From: Icerya purchasi
Taxonomy: Eukaryota; Arthropoda; Insecta; Hemiptera; Monophlebidae
Direction: 5' to 3'
Assembly: GCA_039619475.1 (NCBI GenBank)
Contig: CM077115.1
Location: 489,263,352 to 489,327,351, forward strand
DNA: 64,000 nucleotides
Shown here: positions 25,666 to 35,995 of the stretch, piece after piece
How the letters are laid out: each line of letters opens with the position of its first letter
Numbering within the stretch: the first letter of the stretch is position 1
Position numbers and translations under genes: made by a program
The notes under the pieces: generated by a model
What the model was told of the DNA's origin: nothing
The model's input: the letters and a program-made list of their open reading frames with translations, nothing else
The model's database searches: none

Positions 25666-26098
25666 TTCTTTTTATTTTCCGTTTTCCCCCTAACCTATTT
25701 TTTTTTCTCTTCTTTTGCACGTATTTGTACTGAGCGTGTGAGCAGATTTTCGAAATCCGCACTAGACGAAGCTGCCGGTAAATAATTGTTGAAAAATCGT
25801 CAAATATTAAAAAGCAGAATAAATTTCGAAAAGTTGTCTTTTCGTTTTACTTTTAAATATCAAAGCCGTGTATAATACACTTGCATCCAGTTATTTTTCC
25901 GTTGTTCCAACCATTTTTTTTTTTTTTTTTTTTTTCTCAAGCCACCAATAATTAAGTATATAACGCAATGGTTTGGAAAGAAATTACAAAACCGGTTCCG
26001 ATTAGAATAATTGTGTCAGCAGTTTTTCAGAGGAAGGGATTAGAGTGAACCATTCGGCTTCAACAAAAACCGTAATGAACACGTCACAACGATGTGTT

Positions 26099-27087
26099 TT
26101 TTTTTTGTTTTTTTTTCCCTACCCCGGGCGCGCCAGCAGCTTTGACCCAACAACATGAAAAATTAACAGTTATAACTAAATAACCAGGCAGTCAGAAATG
26201 GAGAGGACAAAGGACAGTAGCAATGGGATAACTGAAGGCAATGGGAAGGAAAGAATATAGGTAGCGTTAAAGGGAGTAGGAAGATCCAAAACTAAAAGTT
26301 GGGTGTAAAGAAAGGAGCGTTCGTTAGAGAGTGTTGAACATTCGAATAGGATGTGATTTGAGTCACAAACACAAGAAGGCTCAGAAGCGTGAAGCGTGCA
26401 GAAAGGAGAAGGGGACAAAGCGAATCGAAAGCGAGAAGAGGGGAGTAGAGAATGATTGATTCTAAGCCTAATTAAGGAAACAACAGTGGAACGACGACAG
26501 GTAGGAATAGATTGAAACCAAGGCAGGAAACTAGGAACCGGTTAAATAAGACGGTACTGAGAAAAGCGATTTGAGAATATACTCGTAGATGGATACATGT
26601 CAGACCAAAGTCTGGAATGATTAGAGCGTGATAGAGAAAGAACGTCTGAGGAAGGGAAAGAGTCGAGGAAAGGACCAGTGCGGGCGGCTGAGCGAGCTAA
26701 AGAGTCAGCTGAGTCATTTCCCTCAATATTGGAATAACTAGGGACCCATAGAAAGTCTATGAAAATGGAGCGAAACGAGAACAAAGAGGAGACAAGAGAT
26801 CGGATAGAGAGAATGATACCGTCAGAAGTATAAGAAGGAGGAGAGGAGATGGCTTGAAGAACGCCTTTGGAATCAGAGACAATCAGGAATTTGTGAACTC
26901 CACTCGTAGAGGATATGAAATGAATTGCACGAAGAATTGAGATCGACTCGGCCGAGAAGATAGAGCAGAAGGAAGGAAGTCTGAAGGACTCAGAGTGTAG
27001 GAACGTAGGAGACGTATACGCACCACCCACGCCCCCATCACTCGTGGAGCCATCCGAGGATTTCGTTAAGTTAATTAAAACTTTCAA
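26099..27087 (-). mobile_element. 5'-truncated I-like LINE (RNase H and zinc knuckle)
   Basis: Minus-strand frames at 27087-26542 and 26418-26176 encode RNase H ('GVGGAYTSP', 'AESISILRAI', 'VSDSKGVLQAISS', 'WVPSYSNIEGNDSADSLA') and then the C-terminal region with 'CDSNHILFEC' and 'NERSFLYT'. A frameshift separates them near 26530. The first RNase H acidic motif is altered, since 'SSDGSTSDGGVGG' replaces the usual TDGS start. The 3' end carries the conserved GGGCGCGCC and a T-rich run at 26099-26118. Confidence 0.78.
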
Positions 27088-27640
27088 AAATCCTCAGCTT
27101 AAATTCGAACACGTTTTACCACTGTTGTCGGCTGGGGCTTTATCTTCTTCGTAGAGATTTATAAGCTTAATGATATTGTTTTTCTTTCTCAGTTCGTTAA
27201 GTTGTTTTCTACGACATCGCTTAAGTGCTTCTCTCCTTGGTTTCTTCTTCTTCTTCTTCTTATTTTCCTCCGACACACGTAAATTATTAATTTCTGTTTA
27301 CTAAGAAATTGTCACCATCATTATCATCAACTTTGTGCCTTGTCCGTTATCAAACGTGCTAGCCAATATGTTGGCAACATTACGTATGTCTGTTGTTAAG
27401 TTTTTTCGTATAAGTCGGAGGAATATTTTCATTTTTATTATTATTATTATTATTATTTTTTCGGGACCCAGAGTAAGTGAAATTTCCGAAAGTATCAATG
27501 TACGGTCGCGAGAATCGACCCTACACCCGAACGAAATACAATTAAATAATGAACTACCCCGTATTAAACAATTATTCTGTTAAATCAAAATTGAACTTAT
27601 TGCAATCCATTTTCTATATTAATATGAAATTATTGTAACA
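27088..27640. other. no gene seen
   Basis: Contains CTT/TTC (27245-27262) and TTA (27436-27457) trinucleotide runs. The 60-codon lysine/arginine-rich minus-strand frame at 27094-27276 is driven by the CTT repeat. Confidence 0.4.
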
Positions 27641-27788
27641 TAAAAAACTTAGAAAATTTAATTATTTATCAAAACACATTTGAATACCGACACGTTTCGG
27701 AGTCCATAATAACTTTAATTATTATTGCCATAAAACATGTCGGTACTTAAATCTATTTTTATAAATAATTAAATTTTCTAAGTTTTTT
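27641..27788. repeat. foldback (MITE-like) repeat with ACGTTTCGG core
   Basis: The left arm at 27642-27669 (AAAAAACTTAGAAAATTTAA...) is the reverse complement of the right arm at 27760-27788. The loop carries ACACGTTTCGGAGTCC and a second half, ACATGTCGGTACT, in weak inverted order. It resembles the foldback at 972-1085 in size, loop motif and AT-rich arms. Confidence 0.72.
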
Positions 27789-28518
27789 TTTTTTTTTTTT
27801 GTTATAATAATTATTCCATTAGACACCTGTGATTTACTTTTCCTGCCAGGCGATCTTTTTCCTTCCTGTTTACTTTTTTCCTTGTAAAATAAGTAGCAGT
27901 TGAATTTCTAATAGAATTTCAGTTTGCCAGCTTTTTAATGATTTCTCGTTTCTTTTACGTGGCAAAAGTTCCGCATTGTTATATTTCAACTATTATTTCG
28001 AAAAAGGCTCCGGAAATTAGTTTGCATTATCAAATATCAAATATCAAATATTTTTATTATAAAATTCTACACGTGCGCAAAAAAGCACGAGTAGTGGAGT
28101 ACAATAGATTCGCACGACAAGAGAATATTATAAAAAGAAGATTGTACCTAAATTTTTAAACTTAAAATTATAATATCTTCTGGTGCATTTTAAATCAAAT
28201 AAATCGATCAAATAAAAAGAAACAGATTATACATAAACAAATGAGAATAACTGTAAAAAGAATAAGTGTGCACAGCCACATATCATTCATTGAATCCTCA
28301 CATTTTACATTTCATACATACATTCAGATACAATAATATCCCATCATATGTACATTCATACCAAAAGTCGCGAAAGTATTTTAAGCACACTCACACACAT
28401 ACTGCAATAATTAAAGTATTGGAACAGTTAATTTTTCCCATTTTTATTTTTATTTATTCATTTTTTTTTTCTATTTATAAATCCATTTATTTGTATTTCA
28501 ATTTATTTGATTTATTTA
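27789..28518. other. no gene seen
   Basis: AT-rich with a T-run at 27783-27800. Two frames of 73 and 87 codons have no recognisable features. Confidence 0.4.
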
Positions 28519-29404
28519 TTAAGTACTAGAACACAAGTATAAGGTGAATAATTTACGCTTGTATTTGGAATTATTTAGTAAAGTTTTTACATCTGCCGGT
28601 AAAGAGTTATACATAACACCTCCAACATACTGTATTTGAATTTTTGTATGAAATTTATAATATCTCCGAATCTGGGCGTAATAATCTTTAGCAGACCTAG
28701 TTGAACCAGATTTAAAAGCAATCTTAAATTTGCTCCTATTTGCAATCACGTACATAAGTAATCGTAATATATATATATATATATATATATATAACTTCAG
28801 TAACGGAATAAGTGAAGTATTTTTCATACCGCAATTTATAATTTTTAGAACTGCCTTCTGTAGAGTTTTTAAGGGTTTTAAATGACATTTAGCAGCCCCC
28901 TCGCAAATGATATCATATGAAATGACCGGTTGTTATATAGCGCAAAGTAAATTCTACCTAAATGATAGGGCGGAAAATAATGCGATAAATAATAGAATAG
29001 AAAATTTAACTTTCTTATTTTACCAACGATAAATGACAGGTGCAAAACCCAACTTAACTTACTGTCAACTCTTATACCAAAATATTTAATATCCAAAACT
29101 CTTTCCAGATTAGTTGCAATTTTGAGATTTATACTTTCACTGGACATGTAATTATGAGAATTATACAACGTATATTTAGTATTTGAAAAATTTGTAATTA
29201 ATCTATTACAGTTCAACCAATCAATTACAGAATCAATTCCCGATTGAGAAAGATTTTGCAGGATATCTGGATAACGAGAATTAATTAATAAAACTGTATC
29301 ATCGGCATACTATTAATTTACCTGGGACGTTCAGATTGCATCATTCATTTATATGAATCAAAAATAGGAAAGGATCCAAAATGCTCCCTTGCGGCATCTG
29401 GAAG
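28519..29404 (-). mobile_element. CR1-like LINE reverse transcriptase fragment
   Basis: The minus strand reads in order: RT motif B ('MPQGSILDPFLFLI', about 29395-29350), a damaged motif C ('DDT', about 29315), 'VIDWLNCNRLI' and 'NTKYTLYNSHN'. The thumb follows ('KYFGIRVDSKLSWVLHL', 'KIRKLNFLFYYL', 29216-28878), then a tail with 'YNSLPADVK' and 'YKRKLFTLYL' (28827-28519). This order and tail are typical of CR1-like elements. Stops and a (TA)n run at 28768-28792 show it is dead. The sequence 5' of motif B is missing where the I-like LINE begins at 29405. Confidence 0.75.
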
Positions 29405-29498
29405 TTTTTTTTTTTTTTATTTTATTTTGGGCGCGTCCACTTAGGACATTTACCCAGCACAAAGGACTAACAAATAGTGAAACGTAGAGACTTGAAAG

Positions 29499-32400
29499 TT
29501 AAATCAGGAAGCGATTAGAAAAAGAAGAAATAAAGATAGCCAATATAGGAACAACAGAAAGGGAAGGAAGAGAAAGAATGTAGTGGGCACAGTAAGGGGT
29601 CGGGAGGCCAAGGCCAAGCAAATTAGAATAAAGAGCTGCGCGTTCTGAGGAGATAGATGAGCATTCGAATAGGAGGTGATTTACATCACAGGTCAAATTT
29701 AAGATAGGAGGATGGAAGGGACACAAGGGAGACTGAACAATATTAAAACGAAAGAGGGAAGCAGGAAGCAGACTGTGATTAAAGCGGAGGCGAATTATGG
29801 AAGAAATAACAGAACGGCTGATGCAGGGAAAATTATTAAACCAGGAAGAAGTAGGTGGAGAGGGTTGTATAGCGAGGTAAAAAGAGTTAAGATTGGAGAA
29901 AAGAGACGGATAAAGATCAGTCCAAAAGTCATGGTGGAAACGATAAGAGAGTGGACAAAGACATTGGGAGGGGAATCTGTCTATGAAACGGCCATTTATT
30001 GCAGCTTGACATGCCAATGAATCGGCAAGATCGTTACCAACGATGCCGCAGTGGCCCGGAATCCAGAACAGGTCAATTAGGATAGAACGGGATGTTAATA
30101 AATTATAAATTAAAGAACGAATGTAAAGAATAAAAGGATCTGACGATGGTTTAGGGAATGGAGATGAGATGGCTGATAAAACGCTTTTCGAATCAGAGCA
30201 TATGACGAATTTTGATAAATTGGATGATGAGGATATAAAAAGTATAGCACGTAAGATAGCCATGGATTCGGCTAAGAAGATAGAAGAAAAGGGAGGGAGT
30301 TGAAAAGACTCAGAATAGTTGATATCAGGAAGGATAAAAGCAGCTCCGACACCTGAAGCAGATTCTGGGCCATCCGTAAAAACCACGCTGTGAGCTGGAA
30401 AAAGTGAATGTAGAGTTTGGTTGAATTCGTTGTGTATTACAGGAAACGGAAGAGATTTAATGTTCGAGGGAAGAGAAAATAGCTTGGGAGAAAACGACAG
30501 TTCTACGAAGTTGTAAGTGAAGTACGGGGATTTATTATAGGAGAGGATAAACTAAGAGAATAGGACAAGTCGGGAGGATATGTGTGAAAGGATTGGAATT
30601 TTTCTAGGAGAGAAACGCCAGTTGTCCAGAATATATTGATAGGAATTCACGAGTTTCGAGTGAGGAATATGAAGACGTTTAATCAAAAATCTTTCACCGA
30701 GATAAAGTCTTCGAATAAATAAAGGAAGGAAGCCAGTTTCGGCCAGGCGAGCAGGAGTTGGAGAAGAATTCAGAGCACCAATACAGAGGCGAAGGCAAGA
30801 GTTTTTGATGCGATCAAGTTTGATAAGGAGGGATTTGGGAGCACTGGCATAAAGAAAAGAGAAATAGTCTAATTTAGAAAGAATAATGGATCTGTAAAGT
30901 ATGAGGAGAATATACGGATCGCCACCCCAATTCCGGGGGGACAACGCTTTTAGGAAATTTAATCTCTTGAGAGCAGATGTACATAGATAGTTGATATGAT
31001 CGGAAAAGGATAAATTACTATTAAGAATGACACCAAGGTAGGAGAAAGAGTTAACTAGAGGAATAGGGAGTTGACATAGGAAAAGGTTAATTAAGGCACG
31101 GTTAAAAGGACGAAATGTAAAAACTACAGAGGCAGACTTCTCAGGAGAAATAGAAAGATGAAGAGAAGACAACGATAATTCCAGAATAGCAAGGGAGGAA
31201 TTAAGCTCCTCATCGGCAGAAGAAAGATTATTAGAGGAGGAATAGACGAGAATATCGTCAGCGAAGAATAAGGACTTAGACGAGATGTTAAGAGCAGCAA
31301 GACGGTGAAAGTAAATGTTGAAAAGAGTAGGACTCAAGCACGATCCTTGCGGAAGGCCTCGAAAAATTGATCTGGAATCGTCGAAGAAGGGAGTAGAAAG
31401 ACGAATTGTTCTATTCCGGAAAAGATTGATAATTAAGGAAGTAAACTGAAGAGGGATGTTAATGGAAAGCATTTTATTTTGTAAAGAAGGTAAGTGAACA
31501 TTGTCAAAGGCAGCAGTGGCATCAACAAACGCGGCGATGGTAAATTTCCTATGAATGAAGGATTTATAGATGTCGGAAAGGAACAAGGATATACAGTCAG
31601 TAGCACCAAGGCCAGAACGGAAACCAAACATATTATCGGGAAAAATATTGTTATATTCTAGCCACCAGACCAGGCGTTTATTAAGCATGTGTTCAAAAAG
31701 TTTTCTTAAACACGAGGCTAAAGAGATTGGACGGAAGGAGTTAGGTCTCTTTTTCGGGATAGGAATAATAATAAAGGAATTCCAAAGTGGTGGAGTTGCA
31801 GAAGTGTACAGGAAGGAATTATAGATTGACAGAAGTGTTTTGAGTGCTAACTGAGAGAGGTTCTTGAGGACAAGGATAGGGATGCCGTCTATACCTGGTC
31901 TAGAATTAGAAGAACTGATCAAGGAATCGTAGAGTTCATTGAAGCTGAAGTGAGAAGAGAAAAAGTGAGAAGGAGATGTGACAGGTAGGGGAGGAGCCAA
32001 TGATTCCTCGAGGGAAGGTACATAGGAAGAAGCAATTGAATCAAGAAAAGTAGAGAGCTTCTCTGAAGGAAGGTTGTAGTGTGAGGGGCGTTCAGAGCTG
32101 GAGGAGCGAAAAGCTTTAGCCATTCTCCAAAGATGGGAAGTGGAGGTGGATCTAGAAAATGATGAATAAAAATTTCGCCATGAATTTCTTTTGGACATTT
32201 TAAGGATGAATCTAGCCTTGGCGTTAGCCCTTTTGTGAGCCACGAAGTTGGAAATGGAGGAACTAGCCCGGAAGAGTCGAAAGGAGGAAACACTATCCTT
32301 GAAGGCGTTCGTGCAATCATTATTCCACCAAAGTGAGGACGACAGAAGGTAAGAGTTTTTTTTGGAATGATGAAGTGGCGGAGAGGAGATATCAAGAGCA

Positions 32401-33248
32401 GAAGAAATGGAATTAGAAAAAGCGTTATATTGTTGAATAGGATCAGTATGTGAGTGTATGTAAGGAAGAGAAAGGTCGATGATTGAGCGGAATTTGTCCT
32501 AATCAACTTTATTGAACGACCATTTGGGAGTGAGAGAAAGTTTGGGATAATTAGGAGGAGGAGGAGGGGGAAGAAGGTCTTGAAAGGAAAGAATAATGGG
32601 AACATGATCACTGCCGAAGGTACCGTCCAAAGTTCTCCAATGACATTTAAGACTAAAGTGGGGAGAAGTAAAGGACAGATCTACCGAGCTGTATGAGTGT
32701 GCACCTTTGTAGAGAGTAGGTGAGTTGTCATTAAGAAGGACAAAATTGTTGTTAAGAATAAAGTTTTCAAGAACTCGATCGTTTCTGTTGTGACGCGCAG
32801 AGCCGCAAAGAGGAGAGTGAGCATTCCAGTCGCCGCCAATAATGAAAGGAAGAGAGTGAGGATAAGTTAATAGTGTGAATGGGAAATTATTGAGATCAAA
32901 ATTAGGAGGAATATATACAGAAATTATATGAATAGGCTGGGGATAAATATTCGGGATTGAAATATGGACTAGGTTGGGTGAATGAGAATTAGAAGAAAAT
33001 TCAGAGGAATGGTCGTGGGAGAGAAAAAAGATATCATTTCTTATGAGAATGGCAGCGCCACCATAGTCATCAACACGATCGGATCGGATTGCTGTAAAGC
33101 CTCGAATGGATATGTTAGAGGAATCGGAAAGCCATGTTTCAGATAAGAGAGCAATATGAATGGAAAAGGAGTCAAGTATTCCCTCCAATGACTGTTGATT
33201 GGCTCTCAGACTACGACAGTTCCATTGAAGAATATTAAACTTGTGCAT
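29499..33248 (-). pseudogene. LINE ORF2: AP endonuclease, RT and RNase H, with two in-frame TAG codons
   Basis: ORF2 would make the replication protein of a non-LTR retrotransposon, nicking target DNA and copying its RNA there. The start is placed at 33248, the Met seven residues before 'QWNCRSL'. Endonuclease motifs follow: 'LLSETWL', 'GGDWNAHS', 'GSDHVPI'. RT begins after the first TAG at 32499-32501 and contains 'FRPISLAS', 'FVDATAAFD' (A), 'GLPQGSCLSP' (B) and 'FFADD' (C). A second TAG at 30552-30554 precedes RNase H, whose 'FTDG', 'AES', 'SDS' and 'GNDLADSLA' motifs retain the acidic residues. A C-terminal 'CDVNHLLFEC' knuckle ends it. All three open segments are in one frame of 1250 codons with no frameshift, so the copy is young. 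RNase H and order suggest the I superfamily. Confidence 0.88.
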
Positions 33249-33259
33249 CACGTGGAAGA

Positions 33260-33774
33260 AAAAATAGGAAGTAATAGGAAAACAAATCTGGATCGCCGAG
33301 CAAGGAACGATAGAAGGGAGGAGAAAAGGATTTAGACGCAGAGGAGCAAAGGAAAACAACGAAATAAGATTGAACCTGCAGAAATATGACGAAATATAAG
33401 GGACAGGAAAAGAGATAAGAAATAATATTAAGAGAAAACAACAAATGGGAAACATTATTCCGCAAGGGAAATCTATGCATCTTATTATTATATAGACTTG
33501 TTATAACTTTAAAGTTATGACTGGTTTGCATATGATATATGATAAAAAACAACCAAGTCAATAGCCTATGAATTAGAACCTGAAAAATTAAAGGAACATA
33601 CATTGGCCCGGTATAGTTAAATACCGTCCAACGTGTGTCTTTAAAATAACAAGGATGAGCAGTAGGAAAGGAGATATTAACTGCATTAGAAGTATGGTTC
33701 AAGTGAACCAACTCTGTAGATTTTAAAGTTCTCAAATAAATGAGAGGATTTGGAAGAGAGTAGAGGGAAAACAC
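33260..33774 (-). pseudogene. possible 5' leader or ORF1 remnant of the LINE
   Basis: A minus-strand frame of 179 codons overlaps the region just upstream of ORF2. It includes 'NHTSNAVNISFPTAHP' and 'YTGPMYVPLIF', reminiscent of the start of ORF1 in I-like elements, but no zinc-knuckle block follows. It may be an ORF1 that has lost most of its length, or 5' UTR that is open by chance. I am not sure which. Confidence 0.3.
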
Positions 33775-33978
33775 CGATTCACGGCCAAAGGATGCCGCCA
33801 GCGCCCAAAAGCACCCAAGAGTCGTCGCGAAGGTGAAATTTCACCTTAATACCTTGATTAATTCGGAAAATTAACCTAATTAATAGTATCAGAGGTCAAA
33901 AACTAACCCAAATAGCCCGATTATTGCAGAAAATTCACCCAATTAAGGGTCCCAAGCACCCTTATGTCCCTAATTAAT

Positions 33979-34175
33979 TATGCAATCAATTTAATCGTTG
34001 AATTATTAATTATGCGATCAATTTAATCGTTGAATTATTAATTATGCAATCAATTTAATCGTTGAATTATTAATTATGCGATCAATTTAATCGTTGAATT
34101 ATTAATTATGCAATCAATTTAATCGTTGAATTATTAATTATGCAATCAATTTAATCGTTGAATTATTAATTATGT
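33979..34175. repeat. 32-bp minisatellite, about six copies
   Basis: A unit of exactly 32 bp starts at TGCAATC or TGCGATC at positions 33981, 34013, 34045, 34077, 34109 and 34141, with a degenerate seventh start at 34173. Copies are nearly identical; the fourth base alternates A, G, A, G, A, A. The unit is AT-rich with ATTAATTA. No unique spacers lie between units, so it is not a CRISPR. It lies between the LINE and the palindrome. Confidence 0.93.
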
Positions 34176-34788
34176 GTGAATATAAGCTCAAAGGATGTCG
34201 TCACCGTTGATTAAGGCCTTCCAGAGCCGTTTCCGGAGCGTCTCGGACCGTGGAACCGCATTCCATTTGATTGTCGATCCCTTAATTAATACACACACAT
34301 GCAAATGTACGTGTATATACGTCTGCACACACATGTAAAAATCACCATCATCATCACCATCGCGGTAAATTCGTACGCGTGCCATCGCAAGTGACCTTGT
34401 GCCTGTCAATCAATTGGTCGATGCATGCCTTTGCTTGTACGTAAATTACCGTTATTCGGTAGCAACTAGTTTTGGAGGATTACGCACACACACACACAAT
34501 GATGTATATACGGTTACGAGCGTTCGTAACATATGTAAAATTAGTTATTATCATTATTGATTTTCGTTGTTATCAATATTATCAGTGGTCAGTCTGCAGG
34601 AATCGCGGTAAAATACAGGTTTTCGCCGTTCCGGTATTTCTAGGAATCGCGAAGATTTTCGTTCGGTCAGTTGCGTAAAACTTTTCTTTGTCCGATACAT
34701 TATGTACGGGGGGGTAAGTCTCTATCTCACACATCGCAAAAGCGAAAATGCTTCTCTCATAGCGCTACACGTAAATGCTAACGCAACC
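34176..34788. other. no gene seen; flank of the palindrome
   Basis: Ordinary sequence with CA and ATC microsatellite-like patches near 34290-34360 and 34485-34500. It contains GTAAATTACCGTTATTCGGT (34440-34459), which resembles ATTTACCATTATTCGGTAC upstream of gene 2 (about 37150). The palindrome's outer limit may therefore lie in or beyond this stretch, but the opposite arm is cut by the gap. Confidence 0.4.
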
Positions 34789-35063
34789 GTTGAAACCGGA
34801 TCTTAACATTCTTATACTTTCTATTACAGTCTATGTCATATTGCAGAGCCACACCCTACATGTACACACTAACACAAAAACACACACATACTCAAAGTCC
34901 TTGACTACTTTATCCGTATACACATATGTAATCAAGTTCTTTCGACGGAACGACATTTTTTCTGACGTAACATTTCCACCGCCATACCCGATTTAAAGGT
35001 AGTCAATGAGACAGATTGTTGAATAGATTTATTCGATCGCTCAATATTAATTTCTCGTCAAAC
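34789..35063 (+). promoter_or_regulatory. shared upstream cassette of gene 1
   Basis: Blocks also found before genes 2 and 3: GAAACCGGATCTTAACATTC (34792-34811), ACTCAAAGTCCTTGACTACTT (34888-34909), CATTTTTTCTGACGTAACATTTC (34954-34976), TTTAAAGGTAGTCAATGAGA (34992-35011), and a final block ending TATTAATTTC (35045-35054). The ATG of gene 1 follows 105 bp later after a T-rich tract. The AAAG|GTAG in the fourth block could also serve as a splice donor. The promoter role is inferred from conservation and position. Confidence 0.6.
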
Positions 35064-35167
35064 ACATACACGTTCTCTAAGCAGTGTTCATCACGAGTTT
35101 TTAAGATTTTAATAACTCTTTTTTTTAATTTTTTCGTCTTTATAAAAATTGTTTCATCATATTCATC

Positions 35168-35995
35168 ATGAATACCGATACCGTTGTCGCGAACGATTCG
35201 AAACCAGTAAATACTGCAGAATTTATTCAACATTTTTTCGAATATGGTAATGACGATGTTGCGCAGAGTGGTTTTCCAGATACACATATGCCGCCACCAC
35301 CACCGCCACCGATAATATCACAAAACCCAGAAAATTCACAAGAGGTAGAAAATTCATCACATACTAAATTCTCGCAATATTTACATTCGCCACCGTTAAC
35401 GCAAATTCCGCTACCACCACCATCTGAAGATGTCAGTCCGTCAAAGGTCGAACTTCCGAGAGAAATAATCAATCGACGTGCTGTAATCTACGTAAAAGAT
35501 GTGAACGATACGGAAAATAAAAATAGTTTTCTGTTTGCCATTCTGGCGAAGTTTACGAAAAATCCGTTCTCGATGTGGCAATATAATTTATTACAGAATG
35601 TGTACGATTTCAATTTCATACGATTACCTGTACGCTCACTGGCAGATATTGAAACCTTCGAACGAACGAATGGTGTATCTATTAACTTATATAAATTAAT
35701 AGAAACCGATGGCGCCGATGCTGAAATGTGCAAATATAAAATTAAAGTCGTTTATGCATTCCGCAAAAACCATAGCATTTTAAATCACCGTAATCATACA
35801 AATATGTTGTACTGGGGTTCGAATGGTAATTTCCAGTTTGCCTGGATTAAAAAATTTAATCAACTCATACGAATTCAATCGCCAAATGCCAAATTCTCGT
35901 GCTGGGGATGTCTGGATTCGATGAAGGACGAATTTGAACATAACAACAGTCACCGTTGCGATGCGCTCAGTTGGCGTAACATGCATTGTATGTAA
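35168..35995 (+). CDS. gene 1: free-standing N-terminal domain of Maverick/Polinton DNA polymerase B
   Basis: A 275-residue protein. Residues 1-24 resemble the start of gene 2. Residues 40-95 are low-complexity and proline-rich. From about residue 101 to 264 it matches, in order, the non-catalytic N-terminal region of Maverick/adintovirus polymerase B: 'AVIYVKD', an 'FLFAILAKF' block, 'LPVRSLADIETFE', 'SINLYKL', 'HTNMLYWGSNG', 'FAWIKKFNQLIRIQS', then a zinc-binding motif C245-x2-C248 with H258 or H262 and C264. The protein stops 11 residues after that motif, before any exonuclease or polymerase domain. The frame is fully open with a clean start, so it may be expressed as a separate protein. 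Function is unknown; nucleic-acid binding is a guess from the zinc motif. Confidence 0.72.
   Translation: MNTDTVVANDSKPVNTAEFIQHFFEYGNDDVAQSGFPDTHMPPPPPPPIISQNPENSQEVENSSHTKFSQYLHSPPLTQIPLPPPSEDVSPSKVELPREIINRRAVIYVKDVNDTENKNSFLFAILAKFTKNPFSMWQYNLLQNVYDFNFIRLPVRSLADIETFERTNGVSINLYKLIETDGADAEMCKYKIKVVYAFRKNHSILNHRNHTNMLYWGSNGNFQFAWIKKFNQLIRIQSPNAKFSCWGCLDSMKDEFEHNNSHRCDALSWRNMHCM

Larger units (their letters stand above)
29405..33780 (-). mobile_element. near full-length I-like LINE
   Basis: The longest copy of the window's I-like family. It runs on the minus strand from about 33780 to a poly(T) run at 29405-29418, which is its poly(A) tail, next to the GGGCGCGTCC family 3' end. It encodes a C-terminal ORF2 with endonuclease, reverse transcriptase, RNase H and zinc knuckle. 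The plus strand is strongly purine-rich throughout, and this composition marks the element's limits. The 5' boundary is set only by where that bias stops and is uncertain. The 3' end abuts the CR1-like fragment. Confidence 0.82.

Noticed and set aside
31919..32611. 230-codon minus-strand frame overlapping the LINE
   Set aside because: It is in a different frame from the endonuclease/RT reading and has no motifs of its own, so it is a shadow frame.
33440..33470. Inverted match of CCGCAAGGGA to the RT motif B of the CR1-like fragment at 29385-29400, as a possible target duplication
   Set aside because: The match is in inverted, not direct, orientation and short, so it cannot be a target site duplication.
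33979..34175. Regular 32-bp repeats as a possible CRISPR array
   Set aside because: Units are contiguous with no unique spacers, and the context is eukaryotic.
35227..35472. Glycine-rich minus-strand frame
   Set aside because: Antisense reading of the proline-rich linker of gene 1.
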